Positions 45,276 through 54,262 of a stretch of 64,000 nucleotides of DNA are shown here, piece after piece; the first letter of the stretch is position 1; each line of letters starts with the position of its first letter. The DNA lies in the NCBI GenBank assembly GCA_018242485.1, contig JAFEBV010000027.1, positions 62,001 through 126,000 on the forward strand, given 5' to 3'. The position numbers were made by a program, and so were the translations under genes. The notes beneath the pieces were generated by a model. The model ran no database searches, was not told where the DNA came from, and was given only the letters and a program-made list of their open reading frames with translations. The DNA is from Pseudomonadota bacterium. Lineage in GTDB: Bacteria > Pseudomonadota > Gammaproteobacteria > Xanthomonadales > Xanthomonadaceae.

Positions 45276-46025
45276 TCAATCGCCATCCTTGCGCAGCAAG
45301 CCGAGAAACTCGCGGCGCAGGTCGGCGTTCTGCTTGAACGCACCGCGCATCACCGCGTTCTGCATGGCCGCATCGGCGTCCTTCACCCCACGCCAGTGCA
45401 TGCAGTAGTGGTCGGCTGCCATCACCACGGCCAGCCCATCCGGGCGGATGCGACGCTCGAGTTCGTCGGCCAGCATCACCACGGCTTCTTCCTGTATCTG
45501 CGGGCGGCTCATGATCCACTCGCACAGCCGTGCGTACTTCGACAGCCCGATCAGATCCGACGACGCATTGGGCAGCACGCCGATCCACACCTTGCCCATG
45601 ATCGGGCACAGATGGTGCGAACAGGCGCTGCGCACCGCCAGCGGCCCGACCACCATCAATTCGTCCAGCCGGGAGACGTTGGGGAACGCGGTGACCTTCG
45701 GCGCGGGCTGATAGCGTCCGTGGAAGACCTCATCGACGAACATCTTCGCCACCCGCCGAGCGGTATCGGCGGTGTTGTGGTCGTTGCCGATGTCGATCAC
45801 CAGCGCGTGCAGCACCTCGCGCAACCTGCCCTCGACCTCGCTGCGCAACTCGGCCAATTCGCCCTCGCGGACGTACGCGGCGATGTTGTCGTTGGCGTGA
45901 TAACGCTGCCCGGCGCGCATCAGCCGATGGCGGATGCGGTCGGATGCGGTTTCGTGGGCGAGTGGCTCGGCGGGAACTTCGGCATCGACTGGCGCGAGCG
46001 CGGCGAGCGGCGACGGGACGAGCAT
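45276..46025 (-). CDS. folE: GTP cyclohydrolase I
   Basis: Converts GTP to dihydroneopterin triphosphate for folate and related pterins. 249 residues. The catalytic core is at about 85-245: DTARRVAKMFVDEVFHGRYQ, VVGPLAVRSACSHHLCPIMG (zinc Cys and His), KVWIGVLPNASSDLIGLSKY and VVMAADHYCMHWRGVKDADA (second zinc Cys). The N-terminus (about 50 residues, Ala/Pro-rich) is longer than E. coli FolE. Start at 46025 avoids 23 weak upstream codons. Confidence 0.95.
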   Translation of the reverse strand: MLVPSPLAALAPVDAEVPAEPLAHETASDRIRHRLMRAGQRYHANDNIAAYVREGELAELRSEVEGRLREVLHALVIDIGNDHNTADTARRVAKMFVDEVFHGRYQPAPKVTAFPNVSRLDELMVVGPLAVRSACSHHLCPIMGKVWIGVLPNASSDLIGLSKYARLCEWIMSRPQIQEEAVVMLADELERRIRPDGLAVVMAADHYCMHWRGVKDADAAMQNAVMRGAFKQNADLRREFLGLLRKDGD

Positions 46026-46379
46026 GGGCGGCTCCGGGGTTCGACAGGTGCTGGATGGATTCGGGACGAACCCGCTACGCCGGGTTCTGAGCATTGGATG
46101 CGCGGACCGGCCGCTGCGTTCCCGGAATCTTGCGGGTGTGCTGGATCCTTGGGGAAGAGGACGTGCGCTCCGCGATCAAGCGACCCCCTCCCAACCTTCC
46201 GGCCCTACCGGGCGTTCTCCGGCGCGCGAACGGCCACCGGCCGTTCGCAATCACGCCTCACCCCCCTGCTGACGCAAGGGGAGGAGCAAGAGCCGCTTCC
46301 CGCATTCCCGCATTCCCTATTCCCTATTCCCTATTCCCTATTCCCTATTCACGATTCACGATTCACGATTCACGAACCC
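46026..46379. repeat. Repeat-rich, gene-free spacer between folE and the RDD gene
   Basis: 354 bases. Contains a GC-rich region with ACCCCCTCCCAACCTTCCGG (46184-46203, REP-like) and, at 46303-46373, a heptamer array: CATTCCC units, four TATTCCC units, then TATTCAC and three GATTCAC units, ending six bases before the RDD stop. No gene was found. Confidence 0.8.
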
Positions 46380-47009
46380 TCACACCTGCCCAGCCGCCGC
46401 CACCGCCTGCCACGTTGCCAACATCGTCATCACGATGAGGCCCACGAAAGCCAGCGCGCTGGCGGCCACGAACAGCCAGCCCCACCACGGCATGTCCGGG
46501 CGCGCGGGGTCGGCATCCACCACCCGGGTGCCGGCGATGAGATCGTGCAGGGCGCGGTGTTCAGGTGGCAGGGCTGCCATCGCCTGGCCGAGGTTCAACA
46601 CCGCCCATGACAAGCCGGCCGCGAGGAAGCGGGCAGCGGCGCGGGCACGGCTGATGCGCGCGCCGTCGGCATCGGTCACCTTGATCCCGACCAGGCGTTT
46701 GCCTGGCGTGGCCTGCCATGCCGAAGATTCGAACGCGATGAAATACGCGCCGCCAACCAGCACCCATGCCAGCGTGAGCCACAAGGTCCACCGGGTGAGC
46801 AAGCCCAGCGCCTGCGTCAAAACGGCTGCCTGCTGCTCGATTCCGGCATTCGGATCGGCGCTGCCCAGCAGCGTTTGCAGGTGCGCAATGTCGCCCATGC
46901 CCATACCGGGAAAGAACAGTCGGGCGAGCAACTCCAGCGCAACCCACAGCAGCAGTGCGTCGATCCCGTAGGCAACGTAACGCTTCCAGAATCCGGCGGG
47001 CCGGTTCAC
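46380..47009 (-). CDS. RDD family membrane protein
   Basis: 209 residues. The RDD signature is visible: AGFWKRYVAYGIDALLLWVA with Arg and Asp, then TPGKRLVGIKVTDADGARIS and ARAAARFLAAGLSWAVLNLG, and HRALHDLIAGTRVVDAD. About four membrane spans; the last is WWGWLFVAASALAFVGLIVM. RDD proteins are of mostly unknown role. Start GTG 47009 overlaps the tatC stop (GTGA). It is last in the tatABC group. Confidence 0.88.
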   Translation of the reverse strand: MNRPAGFWKRYVAYGIDALLLWVALELLARLFFPGMGMGDIAHLQTLLGSADPNAGIEQQAAVLTQALGLLTRWTLWLTLAWVLVGGAYFIAFESSAWQATPGKRLVGIKVTDADGARISRARAAARFLAAGLSWAVLNLGQAMAALPPEHRALHDLIAGTRVVDADPARPDMPWWGWLFVAASALAFVGLIVMTMLATWQAVAAAGQV

Positions 47010-47809
47010 GGCGCTTGCGTCGTCGGTGCCGGCTTGGCGATGGCCTTGGCCGCCAGCACACCCACCTCGTAGAGCAGGCACAGCGGGATGGCCAGCATCA
47101 GCATCGACACCGCGTCGGGCGGGGTGATGAGCGCGGCGACGACCGAGTTGCCGAGGATGGCGTAGGGCCGCGCGGCCACCAGTTGCTTCGGCGTGACCCA
47201 GCCCAGCAGCACGAGAATCACCACCGCCACCGGCAGTTCGAAGCTGGCACCGAAGGCAATGAACATCACCCCGACGAAGTTCAGATAATGGCCGATGTCG
47301 GTCATCATCGACACACCCTCGGGGGTGACCGCGACGAGGAAGCGGAACGCCATCGGCAGCACGACGAAGTATGCGAACGCGCAGCCGCCGTAGAACAAAC
47401 CGGTAGCCGATACCAGCAGCGGCAGCGCGGCCTTCTTCTCGTGTTTGTACAAACCCGGTGCGACGAAGGCCCACAACTGGTAGATCACCACCGGCATCGC
47501 CAGGGTGAGGGCGGCGAAGAAGGTCAGCTTGATCGGCACCAGGAAGGGCGAGGACACGTCGATCGCCACCAGGTGCGCTCCCGGCGGCAACCGCGAGAGC
47601 AGCGGCGCGGCCAGCCACGAGTAGAGCTTCTGCGAGATCGGCAACAAGGCTAGGAAGGCGACCAGCACCGCGCCGATCGCGCGCAGCAGGCGCGAGCGCA
47701 GCTCGACCAGATGCGAGATCAGGCCCTGATCGGCGCCGGCCTGCGCGCTGCCCTTGCCGGTTTGCGCGGGCGTGTCGGCCGCGGTGGAAGCGGATGGGTG
47801 CTCAGCCAT
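47006..47809 (-). CDS. tatC: Twin-arginine translocase subunit TatC
   Basis: The receptor subunit for folded, twin-arginine substrates. 267 residues with six spans. LISHLVELRSRLLRAIGAVL is the conserved cytosolic entry; PIKLTFFAALTLAMPVVIYQ, LWAFVAPGLYKHEKKAALPL, FVVLPMAFRFL, FGASFELPVAVVILVLLGWV and ALITPPDAVSMLMLAIPLCL follow. ATG 47809 overlaps the tatB stop by eight bases. Order tatA-tatB-tatC on the minus strand. Confidence 0.97.
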   Translation of the reverse strand: MAEHPSASTAADTPAQTGKGSAQAGADQGLISHLVELRSRLLRAIGAVLVAFLALLPISQKLYSWLAAPLLSRLPPGAHLVAIDVSSPFLVPIKLTFFAALTLAMPVVIYQLWAFVAPGLYKHEKKAALPLLVSATGLFYGGCAFAYFVVLPMAFRFLVAVTPEGVSMMTDIGHYLNFVGVMFIAFGASFELPVAVVILVLLGWVTPKQLVAARPYAILGNSVVAALITPPDAVSMLMLAIPLCLLYEVGVLAAKAIAKPAPTTQAP

Positions 47810-48257
47810 GCCCGCGCGATCCATCGCTGGTCGGCAGCCCGGCTGGATCGAGCAGGCTCAGTTGTGCCGGATCGGAAGTTGCTTGGGTTAACGAAATCTC
47901 GGCGCGATCGATCGCCGATATCGCTTCGTGGACCGCCGCCGTGGCTGCGTCAGCGCCGTCCGTGCGCGCGGCGGCGAGCGTGGTCATCTGCCCGCCGGCA
48001 TCGGCCAGCCCCGCATGCGCAGCGTTCAGCGACTGCGCGCCCTGCCGAACCGCGTCGGCGGCCTCGCGCAGGCTGCGCCGCAGTTCCTCGTCGGCGATCT
48101 CATTCTCCAGCTCGGCCTTGACCGCGTTCCACTGGTTGCGCGCGCCGCGGATCCAGCGCCCGAGCAGGCGCGCGGCCACCGGCAGGCGCTCGGGACCGAG
48201 CACCACCAGCGCGATCACGCCCAGCAGCAGCAGTTCGCCGAAGCCGAAATCGAACAT
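47802..48257 (-). CDS. tatB: Twin-arginine translocase subunit TatB
   Basis: 151 residues. MFDFGFGELLLLGVIALVVL, then GPERLPVAARLLGRWIRGAR, is the TatB N-terminal span and amphipathic helix, with the Glu and Gly-Pro hinge typical of TatB. A longer, polar cytoplasmic tail (about 60-151) follows. It forms the twin-arginine receptor with TatC. Confidence 0.96.
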   Translation of the reverse strand: MFDFGFGELLLLGVIALVVLGPERLPVAARLLGRWIRGARNQWNAVKAELENEIADEELRRSLREAADAVRQGAQSLNAAHAGLADAGGQMTTLAAARTDGADAATAAVHEAISAIDRAEISLTQATSDPAQLSLLDPAGLPTSDGSRGHG

Positions 48258-48284
48258 GCCTGCCCGCCTCGCCCGTGTGGGCGG

Positions 48285-48551
48285 TCAGCCCTGCCGGGGC
48301 GAATCGCCGTCGGTGGACGCCGGTGGCCGCTCGACGCGGGTGACGTCCACCGGCGGCGGCGGCGGAGCTTGTGTCGCCTGCTGCACCGGATCGGTCTTCT
48401 TGCCCGCCTCCGGATCGTCGGCCATCGCCTTCTTGAACTCCTTGACCGCCGAGCCCAGATCCTTCGCGCCGCCGGTCAGGCGCTTGGTGCCGAAGATCAC
48501 CACCACGATGACCAAGACTATCAGCAGATGCCAGATGCTCAGACCGCCCAT
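48285..48551 (-). CDS. tatA: Twin-arginine translocase subunit TatA
   Basis: 88 residues. [20 protein letters not shown] with [20 protein letters not shown] is a classic TatA helix and amphipathic helix with its Phe-Gly-Thr-Lys hinge. A short charged tail ends [16 protein letters not shown] 48551 is used; the frame extends upstream without family sequence. It polymerises to form the translocation pore. Confidence 0.96.
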   Translation of the reverse strand: MGGLSIWHLLIVLVIVVVIFGTKRLTGGAKDLGSAVKEFKKAMADDPEAGKKTDPVQQATQAPPPPPVDVTRVERPPASTDGDSPRQG

Positions 48552-48714
48552 GGGGGTGCCTCGTTGTGATGATGGTGGGAACCGCCAAGGAAGCGCTGAA
48601 TAATTCCATCCAGGAATCGTCAGCGCACGCTTCAGTCCGGTACACGCCCGGACTCGACTCTCACGAATCAATCACTTGCCTGATCGATTCGTGGCCGGCC
48701 CTCCATGGCCGACG

Positions 48715-48741
48715 GGAAACGCTGAATAAATCAGCGTTTCC
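48715..48741. repeat. Inverted repeat in the tatA-SYLF spacer
   Basis: GGAAACGCTGA-ATAAA-TCAGCGTTTCC, a perfect 11-bp stem. A related single half, GGAAGCGCTGAATAA, is at 48584-48598. The 334-base spacer between these two minus-strand genes (48552-48885) has no gene. The element may be a terminator of the SYLF gene or a mobile palindrome; there is no T-tract. Confidence 0.7.
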
Positions 48742-48885
48742 TTAAGGATAACGCACGCGGCTGCGATTCGCCGACGCCGCCTGCCTGTCGCGATTACGCA
48801 GGAACCCGATCTTCGGATGCGCGCCAGAACTCCGCAAGCAGCGTTCTGCATGCGCCGCCCCGTACAGCAGGCGCATGCCCGCGCC

Positions 48886-49659
48886 TCAGCCGCCGTTGAG
48901 TGGGGCGGTCTGCGCCGGCTGCGGCGGCGGCAGTTCGCTCCGCTGGTCGGACGAAACGGGATGATAGCGACGGCTGGCGCTGTATTCCTCGAGGCGGTCG
49001 CGGAAGTCCACGATCACCGCCGGCGGCTGATGGCCACGCCCCTCGAAGATCGCACGCGGGGTGGCATCGACCCCGTAGATGACCTCGTTGGAGCGGTCGT
49101 CCATCTGCAACACCGCGCCGTCCAGTGCCACGCCGGCGAACAGCCCGCGCGAGCGCGACCAGGAATAGATCTCGGCCTTGAGCTTTTCGTCGGTGGAGGC
49201 GCTGGCGGAACGCCCGACCGGCCCGGCCGCGACCGAGGCATCCGCACCGAGGGTGAACTTGCCGTGCACGATGGAATCCACGCCACGCCGGGTGGTGAAG
49301 ACCAGCACCACGTCGGTGCTGTTCACTCCGGCCTGGAAGCCGAAGCTGCCGCCGGCGATGGTGACGAAGCTCGGATTGCTCCACGCGCCATTGGGCCCGC
49401 GCACCGCGATCAGGCCGCGACCGAAGCGCCCGCCCACCATGAAGCCGGCCTTGATGACATTGGGGATCACCGCGATCGCATAGGCCTCGTCGAGCATCGA
49501 CTGCGGAATCGAGCGATCCGGCGTGCGCATGATCTTGTCGAGCACATTGATGGCTTCGCGGGTGCGCTTGAGTTCGGGCGCCGCAGCATAGGAGGGCTGC
49601 GGCAACACGGCCACGCAGGCCAGCACGAGGGTGGCGAGGAAGGCGAGGGCTCGGTGCAT
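48886..49659 (-). CDS. SYLF-domain exported protein
   Basis: 257 residues. A signal peptide (1-27, ALAFLATLVLACVAVLPQPS) precedes a SYLF/YSC84 domain (about 55-230): IAVIPNVIKAGFMVGGRFGR, GLIAVRGPNGAWSNPSFVTI, AGGSFGFQAGVNSTDVVLVF, and RGLFAGVALDGAVLQMDDRS. The family binds lipid or actin in eukaryotes; bacterial members are periplasmic and of uncertain role. A Pro/Gln-rich tail ends it. Start ATG 49659. Confidence 0.88.
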   Translation of the reverse strand: MHRALAFLATLVLACVAVLPQPSYAAAPELKRTREAINVLDKIMRTPDRSIPQSMLDEAYAIAVIPNVIKAGFMVGGRFGRGLIAVRGPNGAWSNPSFVTIAGGSFGFQAGVNSTDVVLVFTTRRGVDSIVHGKFTLGADASVAAGPVGRSASASTDEKLKAEIYSWSRSRGLFAGVALDGAVLQMDDRSNEVIYGVDATPRAIFEGRGHQPPAVIVDFRDRLEEYSASRRYHPVSSDQRSELPPPQPAQTAPLNGG

Positions 49660-49777
49660 CGGGACAGCTCCGTCGGAGGATGGATGGGTGCAGTATGGCG
49701 CGAAGCGCTGAATCATGGGTGAGCATTCCCCGTACCGGCGTGGTCGTTACAATGCGCGCCGATCTTCGGAAGGTCGC

Positions 49778-50764
49778 ATGTCCACCGCCTCGTCCGCCAC
49801 CACTGCCGTCTTGCTGGTCAACCTCGGCACGCCCGACGCACCCACGAAAGCCGCGGTGCGCCGCTACCTGTCCGAGTTCCTGCACGATCGCCGGGTGGTA
49901 GACCTCAACCGCTGGCTGTGGTTCCCGCTGCTGCACGGTGCCATCCTGCCGCTGCGATCGCGCCCGGTCGCCGAGAGATACGCAGCCATCTGGAGCCGCG
50001 ACCGCGGCTCGCCGCTGCGGGCACACGGCGAGGATCTGGCAGCCGCGCTGGGGGCCCGTCGGCCCACCCCGCGGGTGGCGCTGGCGATGCGCTACGGGAA
50101 TCCGTCGATCCCTTCCGCCCTGCGGTCGTTGCGCGAAGCAGGCCTGCGCCGGTTGCTGGTGCTGCCGCTGTATCCGCAGTATTCGACCACCACCACCGAA
50201 AGCGTGTTCGACGCGGTGGAAGGCGAACTGGCGCGCTGGCAGGATCGACCGGAACTGCGCTGCATCCGCGACTATCACGATGACGCCGGCTGGATCGACG
50301 CGATGGCCGATTCGATCCGCCGCGCCCGCGCCGACGCGCCCGGCGAGCGCCTGCTGCTGTCTTTCCACGGCATTCCCGAACGCTATGCGCGGCGTGGCGA
50401 TCCGTATCCGCAGCAATGCGAGGCCAGCGCGCAGATCATCGCGCAACACCTGCAACTAGAGCCCGCGCAATGGCAGCTCGCCTATCAATCGCGCTTCGGT
50501 CGCGAGCCCTGGCTCGGCCCGGCGACCATCGAGGTGCTGCGCGAATGGGCGCGCGCGGGCGTGCGCCGGGTGGATGTGGCCTGCCCGGGATTTGCCGCCG
50601 ACTGTCTGGAAACTCTGCACGAAATCGCCATCGAGAATACGACCGCCTTCGTCGCCGCCGGCGGCGAGCGATTGCGCTACATACCCGCGCTCAATGCACA
50701 GACCGCGCACGTCACCGCGCTGGCAAGCTTGATCGCACGCCATGCCGTGGACTGGCTGGAGTGA
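49778..50764 (+). CDS. hemH: Ferrochelatase
   Basis: Inserts iron into protoporphyrin IX, the last haem step. 328 residues. VLLVNLGTPDAPTKAAVRRY is the N-terminal signature; MRYGNPSIPSALRSLREAGL and LPLYPQYSTTTTESVFDAVE follow; LLLSFHGIPERYARRGDPYP holds the catalytic His; QSRFGREPWLGPATIEVLRE and CPGFAADCLETLHEIAIE complete the active-site set. ATG 49778 starts at MSTASSATTAV. A TTACAAT -10-like sequence lies about 30 bases upstream. Confidence 0.97.
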   Translation: MSTASSATTAVLLVNLGTPDAPTKAAVRRYLSEFLHDRRVVDLNRWLWFPLLHGAILPLRSRPVAERYAAIWSRDRGSPLRAHGEDLAAALGARRPTPRVALAMRYGNPSIPSALRSLREAGLRRLLVLPLYPQYSTTTTESVFDAVEGELARWQDRPELRCIRDYHDDAGWIDAMADSIRRARADAPGERLLLSFHGIPERYARRGDPYPQQCEASAQIIAQHLQLEPAQWQLAYQSRFGREPWLGPATIEVLREWARAGVRRVDVACPGFAADCLETLHEIAIENTTAFVAAGGERLRYIPALNAQTAHVTALASLIARHAVDWLE

Positions 50765-50822
50765 TCGCTCCATGCTTCCACGTCAGACTACCGGCTACCA
50801 CGCAGATGGAAGGCAGCTTCTG

Positions 50823-51674
50823 ATGCAGGAAATCTTCCTCGACAGCCCGCGCGGGCGCATCGCCGCCCTGCGCGCCGGCGATCCCCACGGCTCGCCGTTG
50901 CTGGCGCTGCACGGCTGGCTCGACAACGCCGCCAGCTTCATTCCGCTGCTGCTGCATCTGGCCGATTTCGACGTGGTGGCACTCGACATGCCCGGCCATG
51001 GTGCCTCCGCGCACCGCGCGCCCGGCTACGACTACACCTTCGTGGACTGGGTGCACGACGCCCTCGATGCCCTCGATGCACTGGGCTGGACGCATGCGCG
51101 CCTGCTTGGGCATTCGATGGGCGCAGCGATCGCCACCATGGTCGCTGCAGCCGCGCCCGAGCGGGTGGATCGGTTGGTGTTGATCGAGGCGCTCGGCCCC
51201 TTGGCCGGTGCGGCCGAGAACGCCGGCGAGCGCCTGCGCGCGGCGGTGACCGCGCGCCGCACCGCCGCGCAGCGCCCGCGCAAGACCATTGCCAGCATCG
51301 ACACCGCGGTCAAATCACGCCTCGCCGTGGGCGACATGCACGCCGATGCCGCGCGCCTGATCGTCGAGCGCAACTTGAGTGCCGTCGAGGGCGGCTGGCG
51401 CTGGCGCTCCGATCCACGCCTGGCGCTGCCCTCGCACCTGCGCATCACCGAGGAAGCGGTGCTGTCGATCGTGGCCGCGGTGGATGCGCCCACCCTGCTG
51501 ATCGCCGCCGATCCCGCGCCGCCCTATTTCATGCCGACGATGCGCGATGCGCGCATGACGCGCCTGCGCGATGGCCGCTTGCGCGTGCTGCCCGGCGGCC
51601 ATCACCTGCACATGGAGCAACCCGAAATCGTCGGGCCGATCGTGCGCGAGTTCCTGCGCGAGGGGCAGCCGTAA
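50823..51674 (+). CDS. Alpha/beta-fold hydrolase
   Basis: 283 residues. LLALHGWLDNAASFIPLLLH is the oxyanion region; the nucleophile elbow is GHSMG near 97-101 (RLLGHSMGAAIATMVAAAAP); an Asp in APTLLIAADP and the His of GGHHLHMEQPEIV complete the triad. Substrate unknown. ATG 50823 is preferred because the upstream frame overlaps the hemH tail. 58 bases after hemH. Confidence 0.88.
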   Translation: MQEIFLDSPRGRIAALRAGDPHGSPLLALHGWLDNAASFIPLLLHLADFDVVALDMPGHGASAHRAPGYDYTFVDWVHDALDALDALGWTHARLLGHSMGAAIATMVAAAAPERVDRLVLIEALGPLAGAAENAGERLRAAVTARRTAAQRPRKTIASIDTAVKSRLAVGDMHADAARLIVERNLSAVEGGWRWRSDPRLALPSHLRITEEAVLSIVAAVDAPTLLIAADPAPPYFMPTMRDARMTRLRDGRLRVLPGGHHLHMEQPEIVGPIVREFLREGQP

Positions 51675-51700
51675 CGGCGAGCCCGTGCGAAGAAGACCGG

Positions 51701-52225
51701 TTACTTCGTCTCGGCTGCGGCCTGCAGGTGCACGTCGGTACCACCTTCGCTGGACGTGTTGAACGACACCACCACGTTACGGTTGGCCTTGGTGAAATTG
51801 AGCATCGACTCCTTGTCGGAGGTTTGCATCGCCAGTGCCTCGGTCCAGCCGCCGGATTTCATCGCGGCATCGTAGTCCGCATACACCGCCTGCATCGCCG
51901 CAGGCGTGTGCAATTCCAACACCACCCCGGTGGGCGCGGTGATCGCGGTCTTGACCGTGTACGAGGCCGGCAAGTGCACGTCGGCGGGGAAATCCTTGGG
52001 CAGCGCAACGTTGCCGCCGGCATTCATGTGGATCTCGTTGCCCTTGTCGTCCTTGATCGTCATCTGGGTCTTGTCGCCGGACTGATTGACCTGCACCTTG
52101 CCGCCGGTGGCAGCCGACACCATCGCCTCGGCCGCGCTTTGCGAGGGCGACTTGCTGCAACCCGACAGCGCGGCCAGCACGGCGGTGGAGACGATCGAGG
52201 CAAGAAACAGGGTACGGGTGTTCAT
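51701..52225 (-). CDS. Predicted lipoprotein
   Basis: 174 residues. MNTRTLFLASIVSTAVLAAL precedes the lipobox LSGC at 20-23 with Ser at +2, so outer-membrane sorting is likely. The mature sequence, SKSPSQSAAEAMVSAATGGK and DFPADVHLPASYTVKTAITA, ends with a beta-rich domain (VVVSFNTSSEGGTDVHLQAA). No family was recognised with certainty. Stands alone, convergent with the hydrolase. Confidence 0.82.
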   Translation of the reverse strand: MNTRTLFLASIVSTAVLAALSGCSKSPSQSAAEAMVSAATGGKVQVNQSGDKTQMTIKDDKGNEIHMNAGGNVALPKDFPADVHLPASYTVKTAITAPTGVVLELHTPAAMQAVYADYDAAMKSGGWTEALAMQTSDKESMLNFTKANRNVVVSFNTSSEGGTDVHLQAAAETK

Positions 52226-52349
52226 GGACGGCTCCGGGTCAAGTTGCAAGGTGGACGAATGGTAGCGCGCCGGCATGGCGGGCGCTTGCGTGGATCAACG
52301 CAGTCGCGTGCGGCGGGCGGCCACGGCCTGCCGCCGCAGCGCTCGCGGC

Positions 52350-53138
52350 TCAACCGCCGAGCAAGCCGCGCAGCCGCGCCTTGAGCGCCGATCCGTGCGT
52401 GCGCAGGTAATCGCGCTGCGCCCGCCAGTCCTGCCCGCGCGCCTCGACCTCGCGCCAGTACGACGGGCGATGGTGGCGATGGGTCAGGTGGCACAGTTCG
52501 TGGACGAGGACGTACTCGAACGCCGCCGGCGCGCCGAGCACGAGGGACAGGTCGAGAGACAAGGCATCGCGTGCGCTCAGCGAACCCCACAGCGAAGACA
52601 ATGGACGGATGCGAATCGCGCCAGGCGCACGCGGCAACGATGGCAAGTACTTCGGCAGCCAGCGGCCGACATCGGCGCGCGCCTCGGCAAGATAGAACTC
52701 CTTCAACGCCCGTCGCGCGGACGCATCGCTGGCCTTCGCCGGCAACGACAGCACGATCCCATCATCGTCGAACCGCGCTCGCGCGTAACGGCCGGTTTCG
52801 CGGCGCAACGGAAGCTCCTGCCCGCGCAGGGGAAGTATCGTCGTATCCCCATTCAGGCCATTGGCATCGTCGCGCGCCATCCATTTGGGCAACTGCGCAG
52901 CGATCCAGTCGCGATGCGCAAGCAGGAAGGCGTCGGCCGCACGCAGCGTAGCGCGCATCGGCAAGGTCAGCCGTACCCCGCGTTCGCTGACCGACAGCTT
53001 GAGCCTCCGCGCGCGTGGATGGCGGATGCGACGGACGTCGATCCGGCTGCCGTCGGGCAAGATCAATGCAGCGTGGTCGTCGTCCACGGCAGGTTTTGCC
53101 GGAGGCCTCGCAAGCAGACGGTTCAGGAGTTCTCGCAT
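52350..53138 (-). CDS. YgjP-like zinc metallopeptidase (DUF45)
   Basis: 262 residues. DVRRIRHPRARRLKLSVSER and GVRLTLPMRATLRAADAFLL open the DUF45 domain; SSLWGSLSARDALSLDLSLV precedes the zinc motif HELCHLTHRHHRPSYW near 217-232, with two His and the catalytic Glu. The family is also called YgjP. Substrate unknown. Confidence 0.88.
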   Translation of the reverse strand: MRELLNRLLARPPAKPAVDDDHAALILPDGSRIDVRRIRHPRARRLKLSVSERGVRLTLPMRATLRAADAFLLAHRDWIAAQLPKWMARDDANGLNGDTTILPLRGQELPLRRETGRYARARFDDDGIVLSLPAKASDASARRALKEFYLAEARADVGRWLPKYLPSLPRAPGAIRIRPLSSLWGSLSARDALSLDLSLVLGAPAAFEYVLVHELCHLTHRHHRPSYWREVEARGQDWRAQRDYLRTHGSALKARLRGLLGG

Positions 53139-53185
53139 GGCACGGGGATACTATCTCACGCCGACGCGCCTTGTGAGGTTTGTCG

Positions 53186-54088
53186 TCACTCCACGCGGCT
53201 GAGTTCGAACGCCTTCTCCACCATCACGAATACCCGCTTCAGCTCGGCCGACATCAGTGCGAAGCGCGCATCGAGCTCGGCGGCAACCGAATCGCGCTCG
53301 TTGTTCTCCAGCGCATCCACCGCGCCATCGAGGAACTTGAGCTTGCGCACGATCAGATCTTCGCCGAGCACGAAGGACACGTGGTCGTCGAAGTTCAGAG
53401 CCAGCCGGGTGACCTGCTTGCCGGCTTCCAGATGCTTGGCGATCTCGTCGGACTGCAATTCCTGACGCTGGCATTTCACCACCGCGCCGCGGTCGGCGGG
53501 ATCCTTCAGCTCGCATTCGTCACCCAGCGCCACGCCTTCGGGCAGCGCATCGCCGGCGATCCAGCCGGTGAGCATGCCGCGCGGACTCGTCTCCGCATTC
53601 GGCGGCAGCGCGGGGAAGCTGCCGAGCGCGCGCCGCACTTCGCTAACCACGTTCTCGGCCTGCTTGCGCGAGGACGTGTCCACCGCGATGAAGCCGTGTT
53701 CGAGGTCGAGGTAGGCGTCGGTGCGCAAGGGGCGCACGAAGGCGCGCGGCAGCAATTCGTGGAGAACGTCTTCCTTGATCTTCTTGCGCGCCCGGCCGCC
53801 GAGCTTGCGGCCCTCGCGCTGCTCGACGGCCTCGATCTTTTTCGCGGCCTCCTCGTTCACCACGACGGAGGGCAACAGCCGCTCTTCGCCACCGACGGTG
53901 AGCCACAAACAATCGCCGACACGATGAACGAGGGTTTCGCCATCACGGCCAAACGGCGGCACGAAGCCACGCGAAGACAGCTCCAGCGGACCTGCGGGCT
54001 TGAGCGCGCATTCGGGCACGCTGGATTCGAGATGGGTGATGTCGAGCGTGGCGGGGAAACGGAAGAAGGTCAGGTTGCGGAAGAACAT
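53186..54088 (-). CDS. rdgC: Recombination-associated protein RdgC
   Basis: Ring-shaped DNA-binding protein that restrains RecA. 300 residues, normal length. MFFRNLTFFRFPATLDITHL opens it; GFVPPFGRDGETLVHRVGDC, LLPSVVVNEEAAKKIEAVEQ, KEDVLHELLPRAFVRPLRTD and LLTGWIAGDALPEGVALGDE-type segments are all family features. Upstream (54098-54150) lies a degenerate heptamer tract. Single gene. Confidence 0.96.
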   Translation of the reverse strand: MFFRNLTFFRFPATLDITHLESSVPECALKPAGPLELSSRGFVPPFGRDGETLVHRVGDCLWLTVGGEERLLPSVVVNEEAAKKIEAVEQREGRKLGGRARKKIKEDVLHELLPRAFVRPLRTDAYLDLEHGFIAVDTSSRKQAENVVSEVRRALGSFPALPPNAETSPRGMLTGWIAGDALPEGVALGDECELKDPADRGAVVKCQRQELQSDEIAKHLEAGKQVTRLALNFDDHVSFVLGEDLIVRKLKFLDGAVDALENNERDSVAAELDARFALMSAELKRVFVMVEKAFELSRVE

Positions 54089-54177
54089 TGAAAGGCCGTG
54101 AATGGGGATTGAGGGGTGTGAAACGGGATTGGGGATAGGGGGTGTGATGAGGGTTTGGGAAAGTGCTCGACTGTTCT

Positions 54178-54255
54178 CCCTCCCCTGTTTACAGGGGAGG
54201 GTTGGGGAGGGGTTTGCGATGCAAAGCCACCTCCCCCTGCCCGTAGGTGGAGGGG
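54178..54255. repeat. REP-like palindromes between rdgC and ttcA
   Basis: CTCCCCTGTTTACAGGGGAG with GGTTGGGGAGGGG, and a second piece, CCACCTCCCCCTGCCCGTAGGTGGAGGGG, near 54229-54256. They fill the spacer between the two minus-strand genes; no gene was found. Confidence 0.75.
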
Positions 54256-54262
54256 CTGACGA

